A stretch of DNA of 48,240 bases, taken from contig MNCI01008099.1 in NCBI GenBank assembly GCA_015680685.1, positions 418,211 through 466,450 on the forward strand, in the 5' to 3' direction. The position numbers and the translations under genes were made by a program. Below are positions 11,660-23,279 of the stretch, one piece after another. The first letter of the stretch is position 1. The number at the start of each line of letters is the position of its first letter. The notes beneath the pieces are model-generated. The model worked only from the letters and a program-made list of their open reading frames with translations, did no database searches and was not told the DNA's origin. This stretch comes from Gnetum montanum (Eukaryota; Streptophyta; Gnetopsida; Gnetales; Gnetaceae).

Positions 11660-12480
11660 TTTATTTGGGAACAAGTATTACGTTGATGATTACTAGTTTT
11701 CCATTTTCAAGGATCATATGCTCCAGACCGGTGGGCAACGGTTTCAAATCTAGGGGCTCTTGTTTAAATTTTTTAGGAATTTCCAACTTCCCCCAATTGA
11801 TGTTTTCAAGGTTAAGGATTGGAAGTTGGTAGTGGACTTGCTCTAGTGCATCTGTGCTTTCGAGGTAAGAACTAGTTATTCCCTCAGTTAGTTCCATGCA
11901 CGTTAGTGAGTTTCTCTCTTGATCAGCCATCAGTCACTCGGTGTCTTCTTATCATCTGGTTGTTGCATACAGGCACTTTTGTATATTAATGTCTTGTGCA
12001 CACTGATTGCATGCAAGAAATGCTAAACTTTACACAACCCATGATCTCTATAAGAAATTGCACCCTATGTCACTGTATGTGATGCATGGAACCTTCTTCT
12101 TCTCGATCTTTCCAAAGGTGTTCTTCTTGGATATTTCTAGGAAAAGATCATAGATTTACAGGTATGCATCTATAGTACTTAGCCATGCTCTTCCCATTAT
12201 TATTGGGAAGTCACCTTTACCGTTGTTTACTTGTATCACTAGGAAATCAGCTAGGTACGACCAATCACACACAGTGGTGATGATGTCCTCCACCAGTCCC
12301 AAGGGGATAGTGATGGATTGGTCAGCTAGCTCTAGGTGAATATTGCTCTTCCTTAGTGGAGGTAGGTTCCAAGCTTTGTACATCTCTTGTGATATTAAGT
12401 TGACTCCGGAACCTGAGTCCAAAAGAGCTTTACATGGTTCATTCCTAGTGACTTGGAGATAGATTAGGGGGCTTCCAGGA
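11660..12480 (-). pseudogene. Aspartic protease and linker of element A
   Basis: The open piece 12422-12156 starts at the active site (D-S-G-S-G-V-N-L-I-S), followed by L-E-L-A-D-Q-S-I-T-I-P-L and D-F-P-I-I-M-G-R-A-W-L. The linker to RT (11930-11661) has L-P-I-L-N-L-E-N-I-N-W-G-K-L. Frame changes lie between the two pieces. The triad is intact here, unlike in element C. The role is polyprotein maturation. Confidence 0.8.
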
Positions 12481-12499
12481 TTAGAGAATTTCCTGGGAA

Positions 12500-14919
12500 G
12501 GTGGCCAACCTTAATCTAGTCAATTACGACATGTGTTAACATAATCGTATGCGTTGAGCTCGATGTTTGGTTTGAAGGGAGCTCTGAAGCCTTAATTGAT
12601 GGAGAGGCGTTTAGAGGTTCAACCGCTTGTGGTTGTAACAGCTTCATTGGACTATTGGTTCTGAAGAAAGGTATTTTCTTCATAAGGTTGTTAGAACCAA
12701 CTTTGGGTTTAGGATTCATAGCCCTTGTGTATTGCGTTACTGTTGTTGAGTAGAGAGTTCCCCTTGCATTGCTGGAGTGAGTGGTAATGGAGCTATCAGT
12801 GTGAGAGTTGCAGATGGATTTAAAGGATGGTATGTTTGTGGGTTATCTCCCCTAGGAGAAGGATTCCTAAAATACTCTTGAGCTTTGTAGTGATGTTGTG
12901 GTGTAATGTGACCAACAGATTCACATGGAGAGATTGGATGCTGCACGTAGTAGCCATATGGGTTTGGTTGCCGATAGGGGTATTGCTGCCTTGGTGGTGG
13001 CATCCCCCATGACTGTGGGTATTGCCACTATTGATGTTTCTCAATGGGTTATGGTGGAGTTCCACTTGGATAATATGTTGAATGTTGGTGGAACTACCTT
13101 GGATTACCTTGGGGATAAGGTAACNNNNNNNNNNNNNNNNNNNNNNNNNNNNNNNNNNNNNNNNNNNNNNNNNNNNTTTTTCTTTTTGTTATGGTCACTA
13201 CCTTGCTCCCTAGACTCCTCTACAATTTTAAGAATAGTTTCAAACCTACTATCCAAGGAGTCCCACATTTGACCTACCTTTTCCGATACTTTGGTTGTTA
13301 ACTTTTGGAGTGGCAAAGTTTTTCTATTCACCATATCTTCTAGTGGTGACTCTCTTCCTCATAGAATCTTACTCCCCTTTTTCAGAGGCAAGGATCTTAG
13401 TTGTACTCTTTCGTACTTTCTCTCTTTCGTAGCTTACCTTCTTCTTTGGCTACTTACTCTAGCAATCTATGAATTTATGAGACCTAAGATTTGATAACCT
13501 TCCTTGGGCATATGTCCCAAGGGTTCTTCTTGTCTCATGCCTAAGTCCATCCATGAGATGGTGTAGTTGATCCTGCGACGAATAACCATGGCTAGGGGAA
13601 TGATGTAACAGTGCATAATAGCGGCCCATGTCAGCATCCAAGGGTTTATGATTTTCTTGCTTCCATCCTTGGATTTTCTTTTGTAGGTTAGACACTCGGG
13701 AGTACGTTTGGTACTTATCATTAAACAGTTCTAACATTGTACTCCACCTCCGAATAGATTCCAGTTCTAAGGACCGGTACTAGCTTTCAGCTTTTTTCAC
13801 TAGTGTCCTTGGGAACAATTTTAGTTTTTTCCATTTGTTTTCTATGTTTTGCAAGGCACATGCATTGTGAAATTCTTATAAATGATTTTGAGGATTAGCG
13901 TTGTACCCCCCCTCAAACCGTGGGATGTTATGCATGTATAACCTCTTAATCCTACAATCCTTTTGGTGCCTTGTGGAAATTCTTACGGCCTCTATTATGT
14001 CTAGCATGCTCCTAGTTGCAAGTAGGGGTTCTTCGTGGTCATCTCATTCATAGTGTCTATGGTGTCTATGCGGTTCCCTACTCTTCCTTCTTCCATGTCT
14101 TGATTCCTTAGATTGCCCTCATCCTCGTTCTCGAGTATCTTGTCGATGTTTTTCACTCTGTTTCCCTTTATCCTCATGATTGGTTTCCTTATGACTGCAT
14201 TCAGACACTGAAGGAGAGGGTGAATGTAATGATGAGGCTGAAGAAGAAGGAGAACCATCACCATGATGGTCTTTTTTACCTTCTATTCAGTGGTCTCGGC
14301 CACGATCGTGATCACGATCAGAACGTCCACCCTTGTTGTGTGGTTGTGTTCCCTCTTTGAACACTTCATGTTTATGGGTATGAAAACCATAGTTGTGGAT
14401 AGTGGAGTGAAGGTTTTGATACACCACCTCCTGACCATCATTAGGAGGGGGAACATCGTTTGGTGGGGAACCTGTTGAAGCAGGTTCACCATCCTCAGTT
14501 TATCTTAAGATGTACGGAGCGTTATGGGGCCATTTACCCTTTGAGGATGTATAGTAACTCTCCTGTTGCAAGTCCCTTTGACGTTGCGCTTCTATGGGAT
14601 GATAGTCCCTTATGTCATGATCGCTTGCAACATATTCTTCGTATAATAGCGGCATGCCTATTTGTGTGAGAGCATGAAGGAGCATGTTGGGGACTGATCG
14701 GCCTGGAGGCAACACTATGTTACCTTCCAAGTCTCTCCAACGCAGTTGTTCATCTTGGTGGAGAATAAAGGTAAAGTCAGGTACATACTCATCATGATGA
14801 GTATATATCACATGAAACTATTGAGGAACTGGCGGATCTTGATTACGTGTATTATGTTGCCGATTGTCTCTTGTGTTAGTCCTAGGCGGTGAAGTGCTCT
14901 TATGCAGAGAAGAAGACAT
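12500..14919 (-). pseudogene. Gag of element A, with assembly gap
   Basis: The start at 14919 (M-S-S-S-L-H-K-S-T-S-P-P-R) is shared with element B. A TAG near 14820 precedes the long open N-terminal piece 14811-14500 (Y-T-H-H-D-E-Y, R-W-R-D-L-E-G-N). The basic Ser/His-rich segment is at 14450-14150, the capsid-like domain at 13737-13459 (M-G-R-Y-Y-A-L-L-H, R-H-E-T-R-R-T-L-G-T-Y-A-Q-G). A charged segment reaches the N gap (D-S-L-D-S-R-F-E-T-I-L-K-I-V-E). The Gln/Pro/Tyr-rich spacer at 13065-12500 leads to protease. Confidence 0.8.
13125..13176. other. Assembly gap of 52 N in gag of element A
   Basis: The run of N has unknown true length. Element B is continuous here, so the gap is internal to gag and hides no separate gene that I can infer. 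Confidence 0.95.
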
Positions 14920-15043
14920 TTTTGTCTTGATTGGTGTGCAGTTTACCGTTGTCTTATCTTTCCTTCATTAACCCTAAGGGTTCATTCTAGTGTCTCAACG
15001 ATATGAATGATTTCCTATGTTCTACATAGTGCACAAAAAAATA

Positions 15044-15063
15044 AGTCCTCGGAAACGACACCA
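15044..15063 (-). other. Primer binding site of element A (tRNA-Asp type)
   Basis: The minus strand reads TGGTGTCGTTTCCGAGGACT one base inside the LTR end. It is a degraded form of the Athila tRNA-Asp site, with a different set of changed positions from element B. Confidence 0.75.
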
Positions 15064-15064
15064 A

Positions 15065-15861
15065 TGATGAGTGGCGAGGTACCCCTAAACTCAACCATAC
15101 GAATACGAGCATTTCAAGTGCGATCGGTTCAACTGCAAGGACTAAGTGCTTACGCATCTTAATGGAACACTTAAGGTTAATCAATCGCTATCTTCCCAAG
15201 CTTACTTGTATTACCATAGTTGTATGGTTAAGTAAGCTTGAGGTATGTGATTTTTATAGCTTTTATCTTTTTAATGTCTTATGCTAATAGGGGAAGGTGA
15301 AGAGAACTAAGTGACTAACTTCCATTAACTATTCACTAAGTTCTAATTGTTCCTAACAACAATATCTGTTCCCACTTTCCATACACATCCTGAACCAATG
15401 CAACACTGCTAGGATTACCAAATGCTAATTGTTACTGGGTTACCAAGCACTACACGCATGCTCGAAGTGGTCGTATTAACTGTACTTAACTAAGAGGATC
15501 AAGGGTTGAGAGAGAGATTAATTAACTAGGAAAGCATTAAAACATTCAACAATAATTAATTACTATTTAGCTTAATCTATATGCTGTAAGGTTTATCATA
15601 AATTTTGTCTTTATTTTCGTACACAAATGTGTGCTCAGGTACAAATTTCTTGAATAAAGATCCGTTCACTCTATGACTCCTACTACGGGCACACAAGAAT
15701 TATTCTAACTCTGGAATGGTAAAAATGCAAGAGTTTAGCTAAGGGTCTAAGTCTAACTCTCTAGAACTAACGGCACTACCTCTTATTTATAGAAGATGAG
15801 GCAGGACATGATATTACATGGCGGATGCAATATTGTGTACACGATATCGCGACTCATCAAC
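15065..15861 (-). repeat. 5' LTR of element A
   Basis: This is the fullest LTR of the Athila-like family here, 797 bases, with tgatgagtgg at one end and gactcatca at the other. On the minus strand a TATA box (CTATAAATAAGAGG) lies near 15779-15792, so transcription would start near 15750 and run leftward into gag. The U3 start contains gatatcgc palindromic motifs, partly eroded compared with 3680-3774. It directly adjoins the integrase of element D. Confidence 0.85.
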
Positions 15862-16518
15862 AATGATACTCATTTTACATGTGCTACTTTTTGCAAGCTC
15901 AAGCAATGCTTAGGGGTTGAACATAAACTAACAACACCTTGCCACCCCCAAGCCAACTGTCAAGCTAAGGTTACCAATAAGAAGATCTTAAAAATTCTAA
16001 TAAGAACAATTAGCAAATATAGGAGAGACTAGAGCATAAAACTCAATGATGCCCTTTGGGCCTACTTCTCCACATGACAACTTCCTATAGGCTACTCTTC
16101 CTATGAGCTAGTGTACAAGAAATTACCAACTCTTCCAATCCAATCTGAGCTCTATACACTTTTAACAACCTATGACCTTGATCTTGACCTTAACTTAGCA
16201 TAGAAAGAAAGATTAATCAACCTAAATGTGCTATATGAAAATAGATTAGTGTCCTTGTCCTTAAATGAAGTGCATAAAGCATTCAACCTAGAGACAGGTC
16301 CTTTATAGAAGGTAAAATTTCCACCTAGAGACAAGGTGCTTTACTGAAACCCCACACATTTTCCTCAAAAGACTAAGTTTCAAACATTATGGGATGGATC
16401 TTACATCATTTTCAAAACCTCTCCTTCTAGGGCCATGTTTATGTACAAGCATGAGAGCCCAAATAAAAAGCAACTAGTCAACACACAACAAGTCAAACCT
16501 TTCCATGAGCCTAAGTAA
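15862..16518 (+). pseudogene. Integrase C-terminal half of element D
   Basis: The frame picks up at N-D-T-H-F-T (family S-D-N-G-T-H-F), so the second catalytic position falls at the junction with the LTR of A. Then come G-V-E-H-K-L-T-T-P, H-P-Q-A-N-C-Q-A-K where the catalytic Glu of G-Q-A-E is Lys, and L-N-D-A-L-W-A-Y. The C-terminal part has R-D-K-V-L-Y and W-D-G-S-Y-I-I, the usual DNA-binding fold after the core. It ends with TAA at 16516-16518. Several TAG/TAA stops interrupt it, so it is inactive. Confidence 0.8.
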
Positions 16519-18205
16519 ACTAGTGGAAGCAACACCTCCTTTGATGGAAAGCCTTGCTTAATGTTTTGGATCTTCTCTTTTCAAATCAATCATGGTGGAG
16601 ATGGCCATTTATCTAATTATTAAATTAGCTTCTCATTTTTTCTACCTTTTTGTTTTACACTTTGTTGTTTTTACACTTTCTTTGTTTTTGTACATTTTTA
16701 TTTTACACTTTGTTATTTTTCCAATTTTTTTTTACAGCATCATTACTACATTTTAACTTTCTTGAATATTTTACAATTTCTTTTATACTTTACCTTATTT
16801 TTATGTGAATTTTTCTTATTGTTTCTAATAAAAGTTCTTTATTGCCAACAGGACACAGTGATGTAGTAGCTATTTGCTAATGATGGTTTATACTTAATAT
16901 TTTTTCCTACTAATGTATTATTTCTATTTTAAAATTTTAATGACTAATGACTAAGACAAAGTTTTTCTTCATGAAATAGGTAGTGAGTCCATGTAATCGA
17001 CCCATCCACAAACTCTATAGTATTTCTAGTTTTGGAAGTATGAGGTTCCTTTTCCTTATTGAAACTTCAATGAACTTGTGACCTTAGTAGTTTCCAAACT
17101 TGGGAAGGATTCAAATGGTTTGAAAAGGGTGTGACTTCAAAGGAACTCAGCACTCTTTGTGCCTTTCTACTTACTTGAGTGCATGAGTATTTTCATGGAT
17201 TTCTTACTATTCCATGTTAATCAATAACAGGAAGCTAATAAGTATTTCCATGGTGTGGTTCCCATCTAAAAATCCATAAAAACATAAAATTAAAAAAAGC
17301 AACATGATGAAATTCAAAGAACACCCCTTAGATAAAATAATGGGCTATAAGCACTAGATATGGAACTAGAAAGACATGTTACCCATGCCTGAAGGTCCCC
17401 TCTAACTAATGCCCTCTCTCACTTCTTGCTCTTCTTTTCTTCTCAATTAAGGAATGATGTTTGATTTGTGGGAGCATTCTTGTGTCTTGAGAGGATGGAC
17501 TAGTCTTAGAGTGGTAATGTGAAGTCACTAAAGGAGATTTGTTTTGATCTAGATTAAGGATGGACTTTATTGGGTCATTTAACCATAGAATCCATAAGGG
17601 ACTTCATATGACCATGATTAAGAACTCCATTTAATGTTCTCTCTCATCCATCAATGTTTTTCATAACTAACCTAACTACTAGTTTCCATGTTCTTGTTCA
17701 ATGTCTTAGTTGATGTGTTGAAATTCTTAGGTAGATTCTTTCAAATTTAGTCCTTAACTTTTCATAACCATTAATTAACTATGGGACCCACAAAATCCTT
17801 AGTTGAGGTTATGCACGGAAAAAAAGGACATGTGCCTACTATGGTGAGGATCCACTTGCATATCTCTTGGTTGGGTTAGTTAAGTCCCTTATCCTTAGGC
17901 ATTTCTATAATCAAATTTTTCGTGTGCCCCGTCGGTGCATCCAACTGTGGACTTCATAGGGCATTTTCTTTAGTAAATTTCATTCTCTCAATCATTTATC
18001 TCATTTTCATGAGTTATTAAGCCATCTTCAAGATTTTATCATGATTCATGACTTTTCTAGCTCTCTATGGATACTAATTTCATAAGAAATATCCTTGTAT
18101 TTTTCAAGATATTCAAGATCAAGTGTAACTATTCAATGAGACAAGCTATTTAAATGTTATAAGTTACATGATGATTGCCAATCATTGGTTATGTTTTGAC
18201 CACAA
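16519..18205 (+). other. Spacer of element D, T-rich repeats, no gene
   Basis: No ORF with motifs was found. At 16640-16800 an imperfect repeat of tttacactttgttgttttt type occurs several times. The later part aligns in reverse with element B 3788-5720. It corresponds to the leader of the extra ORF that starts at 18206. Confidence 0.6.
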
Positions 18206-21030
18206 ATGACACCAAAAGGAAAGCATGCATAGGAAGGAGGACCATCCCAACCAAGGGACAAATGGTTTCAAATAGAAAGGGGCCAAGAATAGCCCCATGA
18301 GCAAGTAGAGATCCATGCCACTAGACATCTTTCGAAGGAGCTCAAAGGGAAATCTGTTAGATAGATTCTTGAAGAAGCAGTTGTAACAGAATATTCTCAC
18401 CAAGATGAGGTGCTTGAACCTAGACCAAACCTTGAGGTTACCTTGATGGAAGCCTACCTCAAGAAAATCATAAATAATGAGGTCTAGAAATCCATGCTCC
18501 AAGAGTTAAAATTCAAATCTTTCTTGGAGTTCACACCTCCTATAGTTAAAACTCAATTACAAAACTCTTCCATGACGCCCACAATCACTTCCAATGGGAA
18601 GTGGTACATGGGAGAGACATACTTGTTCTAGAACAACTAACAGGCCAGTTCAAAAGTTAAGATCAAAGACATTTTAGTGTCCTACTCAGTGAAAGACATT
18701 GCAGAGGCCCTTGTGTTACAAAAAACTAGGGTAAACCTTGCTGAAATCCCCATGCAAGCAGACCTTGGTGTCAAGAAGGAATTGACACAGTAGTGTTATA
18801 GGCTCAATCATAAGGAGTTTGGCACACTCACCATGATGGAACACACATATTCCAATATTGTAGCCTTTCACCTCAATCCAATAGTAAAGCTAGGTAACAT
18901 TACAACCTTCTCCACTTATGCATGTGCCACTGTAAGTGATAGATTACATATCAACCTTCCATAGCTGATCTATCTTGAGATAGAGAAGTAGTTTAAGGAA
19001 AATGAACATGGAAGGAAGGCATTTCCATTCTCATGTCTCATCAAAAAATTATCCAAGAGGGGAGGCATAACACACTATACAAAAGACATTATCTGATGTG
19101 CTATCTACTTCTTGGATAGAGACAATGAAGGATAAAATGCTTGCAAAAATCATCCAAGAAGAGTAGAAACCACCTTCTCTACCACCAATTCATGAAACAA
19201 CATCAAAGTTTCATGCTACCCTTAAGCGCATGTGCAAGATTGGTGTGCAAGTGTAGTGAGTAGGAACAAGTAGTGGTAATCCATCTATGTATTGCCTCGT
19301 AATGAGTTACCTCAATGAAGTGGCTCAAACAATTAGCTAGATGGAGGAAGGTGGCCTAATTTTTCTTAGCCCAAAGAATGTTTTTACTTTCAAGATTAAA
19401 TCCTAATTCCCAAGAGGTAACAATATCTATCTTGCAATAGTAGCAATTCCTAGAAATCTCTAGGAATGCTGCTACTTTTTTGGTACATATGTAGAAGGGT
19501 GAGAGGGCAACTATCTTGGTCATGTAGCACCATGAGTAGGAGACAATAGCAGAGGTGGTTGTTGATAGAATTATCAAGGAATTAAATGCACCTACAGCAT
19601 CTATACTAGACATTTTTCAACTTAGAGATGTGTAGACGTCTATAGAAATAATTAGCAACAAATTGAGTGTAGCCTAGCATGAGGAGCTATTGGAGAGACT
19701 AGTGGGAACCAAGCAATCAATTCCAAATGTTTTGACCTTCCAAATAATATCATTGCTACCCAGTAGAAGCTGCTTGACACAAAGGGTAGGTGTATCATAT
19801 TGAAGTAGCTCAAAATAGCCAAAAATAAAAATCAACACTTAACCATGGAGGTTTCTGAACTTAGAGATTGCCTCCCCAATCCTATGGTACTTAGCCAAGT
19901 AACAACAAGAGATGAATTTTTTCAATAACTTCAATAGAAACTTAAAGAGGTCAAGTTCACAAAGGAGTCAGTGATCTTTGATCAATCCTTAGTAGATACA
20001 GTGACCTACAACCTGTAGAAGGACTTGGATCAAACTCACTAGGATAATAGGCATCTACTTGCAAAAAACCACCATCTGTATAATGTTGATCCACAAAAAT
20101 GACAACTCCAAGATTTTATCCATCAATAGCAAGAGAAACTAGCTAGAGTGAATAATGAACTAACAAGATTGATAGCCAAAAATAGAAATCTCTCCATGTA
20201 GAAAGTCTGAGCTCTTAGATAAAAATCTATGATAAAGATAGCAAAACAAGGCCCTCAAATTTGAGAGTGTCAGAAATCAATATAAAGATTAGGTTAGTTT
20301 ACAAAAAAAAAATTAATAAAAAACATATCCAGATGACAAAGGCCAAAGATAATGAGGCCCTCCAGTAGCTCAAGGAAGCATGTGATGTCTAGAAGCCTAT
20401 CTTTAATGAGCTCAATTACTACAACAAAGTGGAAATCTACATGAAAGAGCTACAAATCAAGGAGATGATGGAGTACATAGAGCTTACCAATCCTTGTTAT
20501 GCAAACTTGACAATACTAACTACTTGATGACCATAGTTAGAGTTGGAGAAATAAGTGGCCAGCTGGTACTTGTTGTATGAGGTAGAGTTCAAGACACATA
20601 AGAAGACCAAGCAAAAGCTTGAGATTGCCAATGATGAACTTGAGGTTCTCAAGGCAAGATTCATCAATCAACAATCAACTACTAAGAACATGGCTAAGAG
20701 GATGAACGACTACCAAGACCTATAGAATGCAGTTAATGTGTTTGATGTTGAATGAAAATTTTTCATTGCCTGGTTTATCAACATTAAGGAGCTATTCTCG
20801 AAAATGCCTTATCCCTAGGATGTTCCCACTTGGTCCCACATTCAAGATGCTACATGGATCATGAATGATCCAAGGGAAAAGGAGAAGAAGATGAAGGCAC
20901 TATTGAACACCTTCCATCTTCCACCAAAATTTGCATCTACCACTAGACAACCATAACCACCTCAACCACCATGTGCATTCAAAGTAGGAGAATGCCCTTT
21001 GAAGCCTCATGAGCCTCCACCATCTAAGAG
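18206..21030 (+). pseudogene. Extra ORF of element D, transposon-protein-like with coiled coil
   Basis: From ATG 18206 one frame can be followed to about 19090 through nine in-frame stops (eight TAG, one TAA). After a +1 shift it continues to about 20280, then in other frames to about 21030. Most stops sit where Gln or Trp would fit. The stretch at about 18910-19080 (I-N-L-P, then a basic helix and F-P-F-S-C-L-I) resembles the conserved core of the family Pfam calls putative plant transposon protein. That match is from memory of the family. The part at 19850-20700 is Gln/Lys/Glu/Leu-rich with heptad spacing, a likely coiled coil, and the C-terminus is Pro-rich. I see no membrane segment, so an envelope role is not supported. 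Confidence 0.6.
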
Positions 21031-21305
21031 TGTTTGATCTTCTCCAATGCCTTGTCACCACCTAAGGAATTGTATTTGTTAGTTTTATCCTAGTGTTCAA
21101 TTTTTTTGTCTTGAATACCAAAATTTTGTAATTATTGTAAAACTGTACACTTGGGAACATAGGTTTATGTGTCTATTTTATGTGTTAATAATCCCATACC
21201 TTCTTAAATTCTATAAATAACTTTAAGATGAGTCTTCATTTAATCATGGGTGTATGATCAAGCATCATGGTTGATGTGGGATTTAACTCATTGATGTGTA
21301 CCTAT

Positions 21306-22084
21306 TGATGGGGCTCTCTATTTTTACTTATAAATGTGCACCTTCATCCACATTTATTGCATCAAGTCTCATAGTTGTAGCAAAGCTCTAGCAATTTTTT
21401 TTCTTGAAAGTTAGAATATTTTCCAAGTGCCCATAGTAGGAGTCAAAGAGTGTATGAATCTTTATTCAAGCACTATTGTACCTAAGCACTGCAATGTGTG
21501 TGGCAATAAAGACAAGCTTTCTAATAAACATTGTAGCGCTTTGAAATAGATTAATTGTTTTCTTTATGCATTTAATATTTTAAAAAATTTTATTTCATGT
21601 TTTAAGTAATTAATTAATTAACTAATTAAACTAGATTAAATAGTGATTAATTAAAACACATGACTACAACCACTTCAAGCATACATGTAACACTTGGTAA
21701 TCCTAGTAAGACTTAACATTTGATAACCTAGTAGCATTATACATGTTTAGGATGTGTACGACAAGTGGGAAAGGATGCTTATATTAGGATTAGTTAAGTG
21801 TTAGCTAGTTGATTAGATTAATTTAGTAATTAAATATCTTCATTCATTATTCTTTATTCTTAGGAAACTTAGAACATAAAATGATAAAAATCATATGCCT
21901 CAATTATACTTAACCATACCCTTGTAGTCACAAGTATAACTAGAAAGAAAATGATTGCAATGGTTAGTTTTACCTCCTAGAACTAGTGTACCAAGAAGGC
22001 TAGAAATCCTTGGAATTCAACCGAATTATATGTAAACACTTGTGATTTGTATGGTTGGACATAGGATATACTCACTGCTCATTA
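21306..22084 (+). repeat. 3' LTR of element D
   Basis: It is the reverse complement of the family LTR (tgatgggg ... actgctcatta) and aligns along its length with 15861-15065, for example ccacttcaagcatacatg and cttggtaatcctag. The end TCATCA has changed to TCATTA. A TATA-type box (tataaat) is at 21329-21335. It is strongly diverged. The segment 21031-21305 before it holds a decayed tract and no gene. Confidence 0.75.
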
Positions 22085-22930
22085 CTAACTCTTATTTTTA
22101 AGATTAGCAATAATAGGTTATGGTACAAAAGACTAGGACACTTAAGTTTAGGAAACATAAAATCTCTCATGAACGGTCAAAGTGTTAAAGCCATTCCTCA
22201 AGAAAATCATCTACAAGAGGTATGTTCTACATGCTAGCATGGTAAGCAAACTATAACTACCTTTTAGCTAGTGAATTTTCATGATAAAGATAAGCTTGAA
22301 TTACTACATATGGATGTCTATGGGTCTTTCAATATAGCTAGTTTTGATGAAAGTAAATATTTTCTTCTTATTATTGATGATTATACTAGAATATCATGGC
22401 TAACATGTATTGAGAAATTTTTTTATGTTTTTAAATGTTTTAAAGAATTTAAAAGTATGGTTGAACCTGAAACAAGGCTTAAAATCAAAGTTATTAAGAT
22501 TGACAATGTATTGAGTTCATCTTAAATGTATTTTATGTGCTATGTAGAGATTTAGGTATCAAGAGATAGTTATCATTAGCTAGAACACCTAAGAAAAATG
22601 GTGTTGTAGAATACAATAAATAGAATTATACTCAAGATGATTCAAGTAATAATAAATGAGAAAAATGTACCAAAGTACCTATGGAATGAGGCAACCAAAA
22701 CATCTATGTATATCATCAATAGATATTTGGTAAGAGCTAATAATGGTAAGATTTCTTATCAAATGTGGTATGATAAAATGGCTAATGTTCAATATTTTAA
22801 AATTTTTTGTAGTAAGTGCTATATTAAGAATCACTATCATGTTTACAAGCTTGATAGTCATTGTGAAGATGGTTTATTTATTGGATATTCTTGCCATTCC
22901 AAAGCTCATCATTACTTAAAGCTAAAAACA
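22085..22930 (+). pseudogene. Pre-integrase and integrase of element G
   Basis: The piece 22055-22237 begins with D's LTR end, then L-W-Y-K-R-L-G-H-L-S and V-C-S-T-C, the His and Cys pairs of the pre-integrase domain. The piece 22271-22525 holds the integrase core: L-H-M-D-V-Y-G (first Asp), F-L-L-I-I-D-D-Y-T-R (conserved Asp pair) and I-K-I-D-N, equal to the family R-S-D-N-G-G-E. The piece 22637-23098 contains the remainder (L-W-N-E-A, G-Y-S-C-H-S-K-A) and then an acidic spacer (about 22970-23280). The catalytic Glu region is broken by stops near 22600. Confidence 0.8.
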
Positions 22931-23279
22931 TTAAAGATTGTTGAAGCACCTTATGTTAAGATTGATGAGTTATCAGAAGATACTAACAATATGGCTGAAA
23001 AACATATGAATGCAGATGAAGAAGAAAATGATGAAGGCATTTTGGAATCCAAACAAGCTAATGAGATTGAAGAAGAACTATCTCAATGGATGAGCTAGAA
23101 ATAGAAAAAGAGGCTACATGTGATGATGGATTGAAGAACATAATAGAAAGGTTTAGATCTATGGTTGATATTCTTAGGACACCTCTTAGACAAAGAAAAA
23201 AGAGGAATAAAGCTGAAACAATGGATCATGGGTTATTAGTATGTTGTCTTACATTTACCATTCCTCTAACAATTAGGAA

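Larger units (their letters stand above)
9786..15861 (-). mobile_element. Element A: Athila-like Ty3/gypsy, 3' end lost
   Basis: In minus-strand order: complete 5' LTR 15861-15065, primer site, gag, protease, RT, RNase H and the N-terminal part of integrase, ending at 9786 against the truncated LTR of B. The integrase core, 3' noncoding region and 3' LTR are absent. The 5' LTR lies against the integrase of the plus-strand element D, so A inserted into D. Stops and frame changes occur throughout. An assembly gap of 52 N lies in gag. Confidence 0.85.
15862..22084 (+). mobile_element. Element D: 3' half of an Athila-like element
   Basis: The plus-strand order is integrase (from the second catalytic position), noncoding spacer, long extra ORF, short spacer and 3' LTR. 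The 5' half is missing because element A inserted in the integrase and A's far end is itself rearranged. D ends at 22084 inside the pre-integrase domain of copia element G, so D inserted into G. Similarity of spacer and LTR to elements A and B, in reverse orientation, shows it is the same family. Confidence 0.8.

Noticed and set aside
18206-21030. Envelope-like gene in element D
   Set aside because: Athila elements can carry one, but no signal peptide or membrane segment is visible; the composition is coiled-coil and Pro-rich.
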